Below are positions 50,224 through 62,236 of a DNA stretch of 64,000 nucleotides, one piece after another (the first letter of the stretch is position 1; every line of letters begins with the position of its first letter). The translations under genes were made by a program, and so were the position numbers. The notes beneath the pieces are model-generated. The model was given only the letters and a program-made list of their open reading frames with translations, ran no database searches and was not told the origin of the DNA. This DNA is from Platynereis dumerilii (Eukaryota > Annelida > Polychaeta > Phyllodocida > Nereididae): the NCBI GenBank assembly GCA_026936325.1, contig JAPTHN010000011.1, positions 52,106,629 to 52,170,628 on the forward strand, read 5' to 3'.

Positions 50224-50271
<48 letters not shown>
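48936..50271 (-). mobile_element. U25, family A element (subtype Aa)
   Basis: Aa header and body, CCCTAACCCTAA at 49159-49170, core near 49628, recurring minus-strand frame 49537-49752. Ends GAGCTGA with one of the longest pure (AAT)n tracts in the window (50226-50270). Assigned block: 56467-56515. Confidence 0.75.
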
Positions 50272-50272
<1 letters not shown>

Positions 50273-51570
50273 TAGTATAACTGATATTGCCGTACGGCAA
50301 TATCGGATAATCCCCCGCGCCCCCCCTGTCTCCCCTTCCCTGCTTACTCTCCCCTTCCAATTCATGTCCTTCATGATGAATTCTTAAAAGCATGTATGAA
50401 CGCTGCAATGTTGTTGGAGCATATGCCTATCAAATATCTTGACTGCCAGACACACCTGTGCTGGCCAAGCGTACCACCCTGCAAGCAGTGCATGTTGAGT
50501 AAACCCTAACCCTAACCCTAATGGCTTGCTGCAGGCAAACCATAAGAGTTGGGGAGATGTGCCTAGATGGAAAAATCAGGCAATAAATTAGGAACATGTC
50601 ATTGCATTTTCATCTGATTTGATACATAAATGCAGGAGTTAAAGTGGCTTATATAAAATCATCTATGTAAAATTGGCTATTACTATGAGCTGTATGGCCT
50701 TGGAGGACAGTAAAGGCGATAATTTTAAGCATCTTTTGGTATTAATTTCATGAAATTTGAATAACCGGAAGCTGAGCAATTAATATTTGAAGTTTGAAAA
50801 TTAAAAAAATTCTCTAGGACAAACTATTTAATGTAAGTAATTTATGTTTGGGGACAATATGGAGGGCTGATATGGGTAGCCCACATAAAATAATGATGGA
50901 CGTGCATGAAGAATTACATTGACTTTTTGAGCCGAAAAGGTTTTTTGGGCCTAAAAAGTGACATGAAATTTTCAATGTCCGACGCGATTCTACGCCGCGC
51001 GCCTGACACTATTATGCTATACACCACTGGAAAGCTGAGAAACAGACCTTTCTTGTGATATGTAAAACTAGTCTGTAGCTGCAATAGGGACTGAGCTATG
51101 GCTACTTGAATTTTGAGTTTTTGTGCGTCCGTAGCGCACAGAACCGTTTGTCCGAGCGGTCCGTAACTTTGTGAAGTTGGTAAACTAGGCTAGGTCTGTA
51201 AGCACGCCCATTTTCAGCTTTCTACTAACATTCCTTCCCTGTTTTTAAAAAAAATTTTGGCCAGTTTTCGGGATGTCTGTTTTTCAAAAATCATATCTTG
51301 AAATGTGTTCATGAAATCTCCACGAGACGCCTTTCTGCACTGGAGACTTTGTCAAGGTATCTTAGAAAAAATCAACAGCTCTCAGTTATGCTTAGGTTCT
51401 CAGAAACCTGCGCCGGAAATTTTTTTTTATATTTTCCTCATAACTCAGAAGTGTCATGAAATTTGATCATGAAATTTCGTTCAAAGTAGCGCGCAATGGA
51501 GTTGCATACTACCCTTGACTTATGAAGCAGTTTCTTTAATAGTTTTGAAGTAATCGCAGTTTTCCTGTGA

Positions 51571-51612
<42 letters not shown>
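50272..51612 (-). mobile_element. U26, family A element (subtype Ac)
   Basis: Ac header tract, three CCCTAA units at 50504-50521, core near 50981. Instead of the usual GAGCTGAATAAT the plus-strand body end reads CCTGTGAGAATAAT, a variant shared with U28. Long (AAT)n to 51611. Assigned block: 56403-56462. Confidence 0.75.
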
Positions 51613-51613
<1 letters not shown>

Positions 51614-53037
51614 TAGAGAATAATTAAAATTGCACAGCAATTTTAAGATATGAATTCCCCTCCCCCGTATTCCCTCCCTATTTACCCTCCCCTCTCCTTG
51701 CCTTCCATTCCCTGACCTTCCATTCCCTTTGCTTCCACTCCATGCTCTTACATTCCCTTTCCTTCCATGCCCTGCCCTTCCAGGCCCTTCCCTTCCATTC
51801 CATTCCTAGCCAGTTTTGGTTGTAATCTGGTCCTTGGCAGTGTAGATTTGCACATACTGACTCATATAGCGCTTAGCATGCAGCCAGGTGTGTTGTCAGC
51901 AATGTTACCAACCTCACTGCAATACATTTTGACTGAGGCCTAACCCTAACCCTAATGGGTTGTTGCAGGCAAACCATAAGAGTCATGGAGCTGTGGTTAA
52001 ATGGAAAAATAGAGGGAAAAATTAGCATTATGCCATGTGACTTTTAACTAAATTGAATGTGTAATTTATTAGTTATATGTGGATATACAAAATGATAAGT
52101 GTAAAATTGGCTATTAGTAATAGGTGAATGCCCTCATAGGATAGTGAAGGTAATAATTTTACGCATCTTTTGGTGTTAATTTCATGAAATTTGAATGAGT
52201 AGAAGCTGAGAAATTGACATTACAATTTTGAAATTCAAAAAATTCTCAAGGAAAAAGTACTTGAAGTAGAAATTTTTCCTTTGGAGACATTATGCAGGCC
52301 CATAGTGGGTACCTCTAAAAAAATATTCAGGAACATCCATGAAGACCTTCATAGTTTTTTTGGGCCCAAAAGTTTTGATGAGCCCAAAAACAGACATGAA
52401 ATTTTCAATGTCTTACGCGAGATATAAAAACTTCCTTAAAAAGTAAAATGCTATATATCATCTGAAAGAGGAGAAACTGAACTTTCTGATGGTGTTTTTA
52501 ATTTTTCTGTAGCTTTAATAGCAACCGAGATATCGGCGATTGAAAAATGAGTTTTTGTGCGGCCATAGCGCCGATACCGCTTACGCGATGACAACGAAAT
52601 TTTGTGAGATTGTTAGACTAGGGTATGGCTGCATGCACATATAAATTCAGCTTGATCTGAGTATTCCTTCCTTGTTTTCTGGAGGTTGGAATGTCATTTT
52701 TGGGAATTCTGTTTTGCACAAAAATTCATAACTTGGAATTTCTTCAACGGAATTCCTTTAGGCTCCTTTCTGCACTGGATAAGTGTCTGAGGTATTTTGA
52801 AAAAAAATCCCATGTCTTTATCTGTCTTAGTTTCTGAGAAACGGTGAATACAATATAAAATTTTTATTTATGGAATTACGCTTCACTGAGCAGTAATTTC
52901 ACCATGTAATTACCTCTAATAATAGTGTTTCTGTCAATCTGTAAGTAGGTTCTGTCCATTTTGCTTTAATTTGATCACTGTTCTCATAATCTGCATTTCA
53001 AAATTTTTTTTTGAGGGCCGTAGAAAAATAATAATAA
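51613..53037 (-). mobile_element. U27, family E element (short form), block displaced
   Basis: E header, CCCTAA run at 51939-51955, core form CTTACGCGAGATATAAAAAC near 52412. Close to U15 throughout. It ends GTAGAAAAATAATAATAA and meets U28 with no E block. The second E block after U29 (56351-56396) supplies it in bracket order. Confidence 0.77.
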
Positions 53038-54611
53038 CTAGTATAACTGATATTGCCGTACGGCAATATCGGATAATCCCCCGTGGGCCCCGTATGACCC
53101 GGGCCCTGCATACTCTTCTCTGCCAATTCATGTCCATTATTTTTGTGTATTAGCCGGGCCCGCTTTGTAGGGAATGAAGTTCTATTCCAAGAGTGTGCAT
53201 AACATCATCACTGTAGTGCCTGTATGCCTTAATGAGTTTAATGCACAAATACAGGATGTAAAACCCAATGAGGAAACCCTTACGCGTGATGCCCTCTCAA
53301 TGAGAAATGTATATCATTCCAATGTAAATGTTACACTCTACATGGTTTTGTTGACATTAGATACGCACTTGACAGTACTGAGCGGCTAGCTGCGATTGTT
53401 GAAGAAGGTCAGCTGTCGGGATAGGTGCAGTGAGACAGAATATAACCGACTGCTGACTAAGATGCATCTGTGAAGGATTTTTGTACTTTATTTTACCAGC
53501 AAAGTATTGGAGATAGGAGGATGTCCTTATATCACAAAATAGGCCAAAAAATTAGCAACATGTAGATTGAGTTTTAAGTGATTTGAAATAATTCACAAGT
53601 TATAATTGAATATATAAAACCTTTTATGTAAAATAGGCTATGAGGAATAGGTAAATGCCCTTAGAGGACAGTGAAGTCCATAATTTTACGCATCTTTTGG
53701 TATTAATTTCATGAAATTTGAATGGGTAGAAGCAGAGCAATGTGCATTTCAATTTTGAATTTCAAAAAATTCTCTTGGAAAAACGATTTGATGCAGGCAA
53801 ATTTCCTTTGAGGACAGTATGGAGGCCTAACAAGGGAATAAGGAAAAAAAATATTCATCAACATTCACAAAGAACTTCATTGATTTTTCAGCCTAAAACG
53901 TTTCGAGGGGCGCAAAAAGTGACAACAAATTTTCAATGTCTGACGCGATTCTACGCCGCGCGTCTGAGACTATAATGCTATACACCATTGGAAAGCTGAC
54001 AAACAGACCTTTCTTGTGATATGTAATACTTTGTTGTAGCTCAATTAGGGACCGAGATATGTGCACTTGAAAATTGCATTTTTGGACGTCCGTAGCGCCA
54101 AGACCGTTTGTCCGAGCGGTCCGTAACTTTGTGAAGTTGGTACACTAGGGTAGGTCTGTAAGTGTACCTACTTTCAGCTTTCTACGAGCATTCCTTCCCT
54201 GTTTTTCAAAAAAATTTCAGTCAATTTTCGGGATGTCCAATTTTCAAAAAATCATATCTTGAAATGTATTCATGAAATCTCCACAGGACGCCTTTCTGCA
54301 CTGGAGACTAGTCAAGGTATCTTAGAAAAAATCAACAGGTCTCAGTTATGCTTAGGTTCTCAGAAACCTGCGCCGGAATTTTTTTATATATTTTCCTCAT
54401 AACTCAGAAGTGTCATGAAATTTGATCATGAAATTTCGTTCAAAGTAGCGCGCACCGGAGTTGCATATTACCCTTGGCTTATGAAGCGGTTTCTTTAATA
54501 GTTTTGAAGTAATCGCAGTTTTCCTGTGAGAATAATAATAATAATAATAATAAAAGGTAATCGAAGAATATCAATATAATCCCCCGCCGCTGCGCGAGCG
54601 GGGGATTATAA
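53038..54611 (-). mobile_element. U28, complete family A element (subtype Af)
   Basis: Header with CCCCCGTGGGCCCCGTATGACCCGGG, the only Af copy here. Related to Ab in its first 300 bp (TGTCCATTATTTTTGTGTA, CACAAATACAGGATG) and to Ad further on. Core near 53938; body end CCTGTGAGAATAAT as in U26. Own block follows. Confidence 0.76.
54552..54611 (-). repeat. A-type 5' block closing U28
   Basis: AAAAGGTAATCGAAGAATAT linker, CGCTGCGCGA loop, then (AAT)n up to the CTAG of U29. Confidence 0.82.
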
Positions 54612-54623
54612 TAATAATAATAA

Positions 54624-56329
54624 CTAGAGAATAATTAAAATTGCACAGCAATTTTAAGATATGAATTCCCCTCCCCCGTATTCCCTCCCTATATACCCTC
54701 CCTTTCCTTGCCTTCCATTCCCTTCCCTTCCATCCCCTTTCCAATCAACCCTCTTCCATTCCCTCCCCTTCCATTCCCTCTTCTTCCATTCCTACCTTTG
54801 CCATTTGGATTGCCAGGCTTCTTTTGGTCGCTAGGCAGTCAATGAGAGTGTAGATTTGCACATACTGACTAATAGAGCGCTTAGCATGCAGGCAGGTGTG
54901 CTGCGAGGAATGATACCACCCTCAAAGCAATACAATTTGACTTACCATAAGCTTAACTTTGATGAAACCCTAACCCTAATGATTTGTTACGGACAAACCA
55001 TAAGAGCTAGGAAGATGTGCTTACATACATACAGAGGGCAAGCAGTCAGCAATATGTAAAATTAGTTTTAAGTGATTTGCAGCAGTATCTCACAATTTAA
55101 TTATAAAGTTAATGGAAAAAATATGTGCTTATTTGCAAACAATAGGGCAACAAATAAGCAACATGTCATATCAATTTTAAGGGATTTGAAACATTATTGG
55201 GAGAGTTTTAATAGGATTTTAAAATTGATGGTAGGGATATGTGCTTACATGGAAAAATAGGGCAAAAAATTAGTAATATGTCAAATGAGTTTTAATTGAT
55301 TTTGATGAATAATTAATGAGTTATAATTGAATATGTGAAATTGCTCATGTAAAATTGGCTATACAAAATAGGTGAATGCTCTTGGAGCACATAAATGGCT
55401 ATAATTTTACGCATTTTTTGGTGCTAATTTCATGAAATTTGAATGAGTAGAAGCTGAGCAATTTACATTGCAATTTTGAAATTCAAAAAATTCTCAAGGC
55501 AAAAGTACTTGAAGTAGAACATTTTTCTTTGGAGACATCATGCAGGCCCATACTGGGTACCTCTAAATAAATATTCAGGAACATCCATGAAGAGCTTCAT
55601 AGTTTTTTTTGGGCCAAAAGTTTTGATGAGGCCAAAAACAGACATGAAATTTTCAATGTCTTACGCGAGATATAAAACTTTCTGATAAAGTCAAATGCTA
55701 TATATATCATCTGAAAGAGGAGAAACTGAACTTTCTGATGGTGTCTTTATTTTTTCTGTAGCTTTAATAGCAACTGAGATATCGGCAATTGAATATTGAG
55801 TTTTTGTGCGGCCATAGCGCCGATACCGTTTATGCGATGACAACAAAATTTTGTGGGATTGTTAGACTAGGGTAAGACTGCATGCACATATAAATTCAGC
55901 TTGATCTGAGTATTCCTTCCTTGTTTTCTGAAGGTTGAAATCCTTTTTTCGGAATTCCGTTTTTACAAAAAATCATAACTTGGAATTTTTTCAACGGAAT
56001 TCCTTCAGGCTCCTTTCTGCACTGGATAAGTGTCTGAGGTATTTTGAAAAAATTCCCATGTCTTTATCTGTCTTAGTTTATGAGAAACGGTGAATAAAAT
56101 ATAAAAAAAAATTTCTGGAATTACGTCTCACTGAGAAGTAATTGCACCATGTAATTACCTCTGATAATAGTGTTTCTGTCAATCTGTAAGGAGGTTCTGT
56201 CCATTTTGTTTTATTTTGATCACTGTTCTCATAATCTGCCTTTCAAAATTTTTTTTTGGAGGCCGTAGAAAAATAATAATAACAATATCAGCAATAACAA
56301 GATGAATTCCCCTACGGGGAATTCATAAT
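54624..56329 (-). mobile_element. U29, complete family E element (long form)
   Basis: E header, TTCCATTCCCTC tract, CCCTAACCCTAA at 54968-54979, three internal diverged repeats as in U13, and the E-type core near 55659. Its own block is the first of four in a row, E, E, A, A. Confidence 0.76.
56281..56329 (-). repeat. E-type 5' block closing U29
   Basis: ATCAGCAATAACAAG linker and GAATTCCCC-TAC-GGGGAATTC hairpin, followed by (AAT)n rather than by a new element. Confidence 0.82.
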
Positions 56330-56350
56330 AATAATAATAATAATAATAAC

Positions 56351-56396
56351 AAAATCAGCAATAACAAGATGAATTCCCCTACGGGGAATTCATAAT
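56351..56396 (-). repeat. E-type 5' block, assigned to U27 by nesting
   Basis: Second E block with its own AAAATCAGCAATAACAAG linker after about 20 bp of AAT repeats. The only unclosed E body to the left is U27. Confidence 0.78.
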
Positions 56397-56402
56397 AATA
56401 AT

Positions 56403-56462
56403 AAAAGGTAATCGAAGAATATCAATATAATCCCCCGCCGCTGCGCGAGCGGGGGATTATAA
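56403..56462 (-). repeat. A-type 5' block, assigned to U26 by nesting
   Basis: AAAAGGTAATCGAAGAATAT linker with CGCTGCGCGA loop; this GAAG/CGCTGCG type is also found on both other closed Ac elements (U32, U33), which supports the match. Confidence 0.74.
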
Positions 56463-56466
56463 TAAT

Positions 56467-56515
56467 AAAACGAACAATATCAATATAATCCCCCGCTCGC
56501 GGCGGGGGATTATAA
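56467..56515 (-). repeat. A-type 5' block, assigned to U25 by nesting
   Basis: AAAACGAACAATATCAAT linker with TCGCG loop, abutting the CTAG of the D element. Other Aa elements carry the GAAG type, so the match rests on order alone. Confidence 0.65.
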
Positions 56516-59397
56516 CTAGAGAAAACGGTAATTGTCATCACGGACAATTACAAAGAATTTACCTTTACTTTTAATTACACTTTGCCTGTAAATTGACAGA
56601 CAAATGGACGGATGGCCAGATGGATGAATCCGACGGACTGACAGGCACATGCGGACTCTGACTCCTCACCCTGACTCCGACTTCGAATCCGACTCTTAAT
56701 CCTGGTCACCTTCCTGATCAGATCTACAATTCAGACTACTGACTCTCAGTCCTGACACTGACTCTTTTCTCTTATGACTGACTCAAGAGTCCTGACTCAG
56801 AGTCCTGACTCAGAGGTCTGACTCCGAGGCCTGACTCCGATTCCTGCCTCAGAGTCCTGACTAAGAGTCCTAACTCAGCGTGTCCTGACTCAGCGTGTCC
56901 TGACTCAGCGTGTCCTGACTCAGCGGCCTGACTCAGCGTGTCCTGACTCAGCGGCCTGACTCATACTCGAGACTCATACTCGACACTCATACTCGAGACT
57001 CATACTCGACACTCATACTCGAGACTCATACTCGAGACTCATACTCGAATCTCATAGTTGAGACTCATAGTCGAAACTCATGGTCGAGACTCAGAGTCCT
57101 AACTGTGAGTCCTGACCTAGGGTCCTGACTCAGGGACCTGACTCACAGACCTGACGCACAGACCTGACTCACAGACCTGACTCACAGACCTGCCTCAGAT
57201 TCCTGACTGCGTCATGACTCCTAGTCATGACTCCAAGGCCTGACTCCGAGTCCTGACTCCAAGTCCTGACTCAGCAGCCTGACTCAGCGGCCTGACTCAC
57301 AGTCAATACACATAGTCGAGACTCAGAGTCCAGACTTTGAGTTCTGATCCAGAGTTCTGACTCAGAGTCCTGCCTTCTGACTCAGCGTCCTAACGTAGGG
57401 TCCTGACTCAGAGTCCTGACTCAGAGTCCTACCTCAGAGTCCTGACTCAGAGTCCTCACTCCGAGTACTGATTCCAAGTTCTGGCTCGAGCCCTGACTCC
57501 GAGTCTGACTCAGGGTCCTGACTCCAAGACCTGATCCCGAGTCCTGACTCAGTGGCCTGACTCATACTCTAGACTCAGAGTCAATACTCATAGTCGAGAC
57601 TCAGAGTCCTGACTCAGCGTTCTGACTTAGAGTCCTGACTCGCAGACCTGACTCACAGATCTGACTCACAGACCAGCCTCACAGACCTGACTCAGAGTCC
57701 TGACTCAGGGACATGCCTCAGAGTCCTGCCTCAGAGTCCTGACTCAGAGTCCTGACTCAGAGTCCTGACTCAGAGTCCTTGCTCAGAGTCCTGACCTAGG
57801 GTCCTGCCTCAGTCACCTGACTCAGAGTCAATACTCATAGTCGAGACTCAGAGTCCTGACTCAGAGTTCTGACTCAGAGTCCTGACTCAGAGTTCTGACT
57901 CAGAGTCCTGACTCAGAGTCCCGACTCAGAGTCCTTGCTCAGAGTCCTTGCTCAGAGTCCTGACCTAGGGTCCTGACTCCGAGTCATGACTCCGAGCCAT
58001 GACTCCGAGGCCTGACTCCGAGGCCTGACTCCGAGGCCTGACTCCGAGGCCTGACTCAGAGTCCTGACTCCGAGTCCTGACTACAACTCCTGTCCCCAAC
58101 TCCACTCAGTCATTTGTGACTTAGTCAGTAGCATACACTGGCCCCGTCACCTGAAACGGCCAGAACAGCTTTCCAAATATGGTTAATGTATGCTAATATA
58201 TGCGGCCAGCCTGCGTTGGAGTGTGAAAGCGTGTCACCTGCATCATGTGAAAATGAATTTTTGGCTGACAATTTCTTCATTTTTCTGACCTTTTGACCTT
58301 TGTTGCTTCGAGTTGACTGTACCTACAGACTTGTCATTTGCCACAACTTACCGCAAGTATTTGGTCAAGCTTGTCAATGAAAATAAAAAAAATTGGAACT
58401 TTCCTTGCTAGTTAAAAAAAATCATTTGTGAAAACGATCAATTTTCATTTCATCTTTGACCTCAAATTTGACCCTGCGGAAATTGTCACAGGTGAAAATT
58501 AATGTGCTCATGTGTTGCCAGTATGTGATCTAGGGGGGTCATTTAATTTACAGAAAGCTGTAGGAGTAATATTTCCCACTCAAATTAAATCATTTATGCA
58601 AAACATCCGGTGCGTTGCAAAGGGGCACTTTTCACAATTTTTGACTAATTTATTTGAAGACCTAGAACAAACTGCATTGGGGGCTTTTGATAACGACATT
58701 ATTGACTAGTAGCCCCTAGACTTTGAAGAGGATTGATTGAAAAAAACATAATTTTGAGAATTTTTGGAAAATTGTACTTTTGAAACTTTAATGGCTCATA
58801 TCACCTTCAAATATCACCTTTTTGTCTAATATTTTGGTCAATATAGTTTTTGTGAGTAAAGTTAAGGGTAGTTCATTATACATTTTGATCACCTCAGACT
58901 ACTCCTTCATGGAGATTTTGCAATTCCACCTAAATTTTGAACACTCGATTTTGAAAAATGACCATATTTCAAAAAGTATTAAACCAATTCAAACCATTTG
59001 TTGAATGTGCACTGGCCCCAGATACTGACCAACTTTTGCCACCATCACCATCTTCCTATCTATTACGTAACTTGAGAAACCTGCGCAACACTAAAAACTG
59101 CTCAAGTGCAACAGCCCTTTACCCACTAGACCAATTGTCACATGACTTCTACCAACACATTGACAACAACTTTTTGTCACAAGATTTTGCCTCATGACTC
59201 ATTATCTCAAATAGTTTTTGAGTTATGAGCCTTTAAAGTTTACTAATTTTCGACTTTGAACGGCTCTGTGAAAAAGACAACTGTGAAAATGACATCAAAT
59301 GACCCAATTACGTAATACCCGACAACTGACGAACCTTTCGACAAGTTTTCGTTAACGTAGGACCATTTTGAAATAAGAATAAGAAAAAGAATAATAA
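56516..59397 (-). mobile_element. U30, family D element, block not in window
   Basis: D header (CTAG, eight bases, GTAATTGTC hairpin, AGAATTTACC), degenerate ACAGACAAATGGAC repeats, 13-bp minisatellite, then the D body shared with U7 (CCTGAAACGGCCAGAACAGC near 58150). The right end goes GAAATAAGAATAAGAAAAAGAATAA straight into U31 with no D block. Confidence 0.75.
56776..58083. repeat. 13-bp minisatellite of U30
   Basis: Same unit family as in U7 (GACTCAGAGTCCT) but with different local variants, including a run of GACTCATACTCGA units (56955-57080) and GACTCACAGACCT units (57135-57190). The variant order differs from U7, so the two arrays have been rearranged independently. Confidence 0.9.
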
Positions 59398-60852
59398 CTA
59401 GTATAACTGATATTGCCGTACGGCAATATCGGATAATCCCCCGCGGGCCCCGTTTGACCCTAGCCCCGCTTATTCTCCTGTTTCAATTCACTTTAATAAT
59501 TTGTATGAATACACCTGTCCGCTCATACTATTAAGGTTTTTAAGTGCATAAATAGAGGACATATGCCCTATCAGCCAACGCTTACAAAATCCTTTCCCTT
59601 CAATGTATATTATTTCCCTCTCATGATAGGCCTAAGCCTGTGCCCTGTGGTTGATGACCGTGTTTGAGTATGCTGCTCTTTGCATGGCGTAATGCTGCTG
59701 CTTGGGAGCAAAACCTGGCAGTGAGGCAGAATGGCCCCGACAGCAGACTAAGATGCATCTGTGAATTATTTTTAAACGTTTTTTTCAAGGCAAAGGAAAA
59801 AAGACTGGTAAGATATGATTATACGACAAAATAGGGCAAAAAATAAGCAGCATGTAATTTGAGTTTTAATTGATTCGGAACATTAATGCATGAGTTATAA
59901 TTGCAAATGTAAAATCATCATTGTAAAATTGAGTATTAGTATGAGCTGTATGCCCGTGCAGTTCAGCGTAGTTCATAATTTTATGCATTTTTTGGAGTTA
60001 ATTTCATGAAATTTGAACGAGTAGAAGCTGAGCTATGTGCATTTCAATTTTGAAATAAAAAAAATTCTGTGGCAGAAACCACTTGATGTAGTCAAATGTA
60101 ATTTTAGGACAGTATGGAGGCCCCACAAGGGTATTAGGGAAAAAATATTCATGGACATTGATGAAGAACTTCATTGGATTTTAAGCCAAAAACTTTTCGA
60201 AAGGTGTAAAAAGTGACAACAAATTTTCAATGTCTGACGCGATTCTACGCCGCGCGTCTGACACTATCATGCTATACACCATTGGAAAGCTGACCAACAG
60301 AGCTTTCTTGTGATATGTGATACTTTGCTGTAGCTGCAATAGGAACCGAGATATGAGCACTTGAAAATTGGGTTTTTGGACGTCCGTAGCGCCAAGACCG
60401 TTTGTCCGAGCGGTCCGTAACTTTGTGAAGTTGGTACACTGTGGTACATCTGTATGTTCACCCATTTTCAGCTCTCTAAGAGCATTCCTTCCCCGTTTTT
60501 CAACAAAATTTTGGTCAAATTTCGGGATATCAAATTTTCAAAAAATCATATCTTGAAATGTGTTCATGAAATCTCCACGAGACGCCTTTCTGCACTGGAG
60601 ACTTTGTCAAGGTATCTTACAAAAAATCAACAGGTCTCACTTATGCTTAGGTTCTCAGAAACCTGCGCCGGAAATTTTTTTTATATTTTCCTCGTAACTC
60701 ATAAGTGTCATGAAATTTCAACATGAAATTTCGTGTAAAGTAGCACGCAATGGAGTTGCATATTACCCTTGACTTGTAACGTAGTATCTGTAATAGTGTT
60801 GAAATAATCGCAGTTTTTCTGAGCTGAATAATAATAAGAATAATAATAATAA
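59398..60852 (-). mobile_element. U31, family A element (subtype Ae), block not in window
   Basis: Ae header and body outside the triplicated area; core near 60235 and recurring minus-strand frame 60181-60465. It differs from U22 over its right half (for example GGGTTTTTGGACGTCCGTAGCGCC), where it is closer to Ad copies. Confidence 0.75.
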
Positions 60853-62236
60853 CTAGTATAACTGATATTGCCGTACGGCAATATCGGATAATCCCCCGCG
60901 CCCCCCTGTCTCCCTGCCCTGCTTACTCTCCCCTTCCAATTCATGTCCTTCATGATGAATTCTTAAAAGCATGTATGATCGCTGCAATGTTGTTGGAGCA
61001 TATGCCTATCAAATATCTTGACTGCCAGACACACCTGTGGTGGCCAAGCGTACCACCCTGCAAGCAGTGCATGTTGAGTAAACCCTAACCCTAACCCTAA
61101 TGGCTTGCTGCAGGCAAACCATAAGGAGTTGGGGAGATGTGCCTACATGGAAAAATCAGGCAATAAATTAGGAACATGTCATTGCATTTTCATCTGATTT
61201 GAAACATAAATGCAGGAGTTATAGTGGCTTATATAAAATCATCTATGTAAAATTGGCTATTACTATGAGCTGTATGGCCTTGGAGGACAGTAAAGGCAAT
61301 AATTTTAAGCATCTTTTGGTATTAATTTCATGAAATTAGAATAACCGGAAGCTGAGCAATTTATATTTGAAGTTTGAAAATTAGAAAAATTCTCTAGGAC
61401 AAACTATTTAATGTAGGTGATTTATGTTTGGGGACAATATGGAGGGCTGATATGGGTAGCCCACATAAAATAATGATGGACGTGCATGAAGAATTACATT
61501 GACTTTTTGAGCCGAAAAGGTGTTTTAGGCCTAAAAATTGACATGAAATTTTCAATGTCCGACGCGATTCTACGGCGCGCGCCTGACACTATTATGCTAT
61601 ACACCATTGGAAAGCTGAGAAACAGACCTTTCTTGTGATATGTGAAACTAGTCTGTAGCTGCGATAGGGACCGAGATATGGCCACTTGAAGTTTGAGTTT
61701 TTGTGCGTCCGTAGCGCACAGACCGTTTGTGCGAGCAGTCCGAAACTTTGTGAAGTTGGTACAGTAGAGTAGGTCTGTAAGTATACCCATTTTCAGCTTT
61801 CTACGAGCATTCCTTCCCTGTTTTTCAGAAAATTTTCCATAAATTTTCGGGATGTTCAATTTTCAAAAAATCGTATCTTGAAATGTATTCATGAAATCTC
61901 CACAGGACGCCTTTCTGCACTGGAAACTTTGTCAAGGTATCTTACAAAAAATCAACAGGTCTCAGTTATGCTTAAGTTCTGAGAAACCTGCGCCGGAAAT
62001 TTTTTTTGTATTTTGCTCATAACTCATAAGTGTCTTGAAATTTGATCATGAAATTTCGTAAGAAGTAGCACGCAATGGAGTCACATATTGTGTTCAAGGT
62101 TTCAGGGTGTCATCTCTAATAGTTTTGCAGTAATCACAGTTTTCCTGAGCTGAATAATAATAATAATAATAAAAATAATAATAAAACGAAGAATATCAAT
62201 ATAATCCCCCGCCGCTGCGCGAGCGGGGGATTATAA
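60853..62236 (-). mobile_element. U32, complete family A element (subtype Ac)
   Basis: Ac header, three CCCTAA units at 61083-61100, core near 61558, recurring minus-strand frame 61494-61859. The right end has the TGTTCAAGGTTTCAGGGTG variant seen in Ae and U11. Own block at the end. Confidence 0.77.
62183..62236 (-). repeat. A-type 5' block closing U32
   Basis: AAAACGAAGAATATCAAT linker, CGCTGCGCGA loop, TTATAA against the CTAG of U33. Confidence 0.82.
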
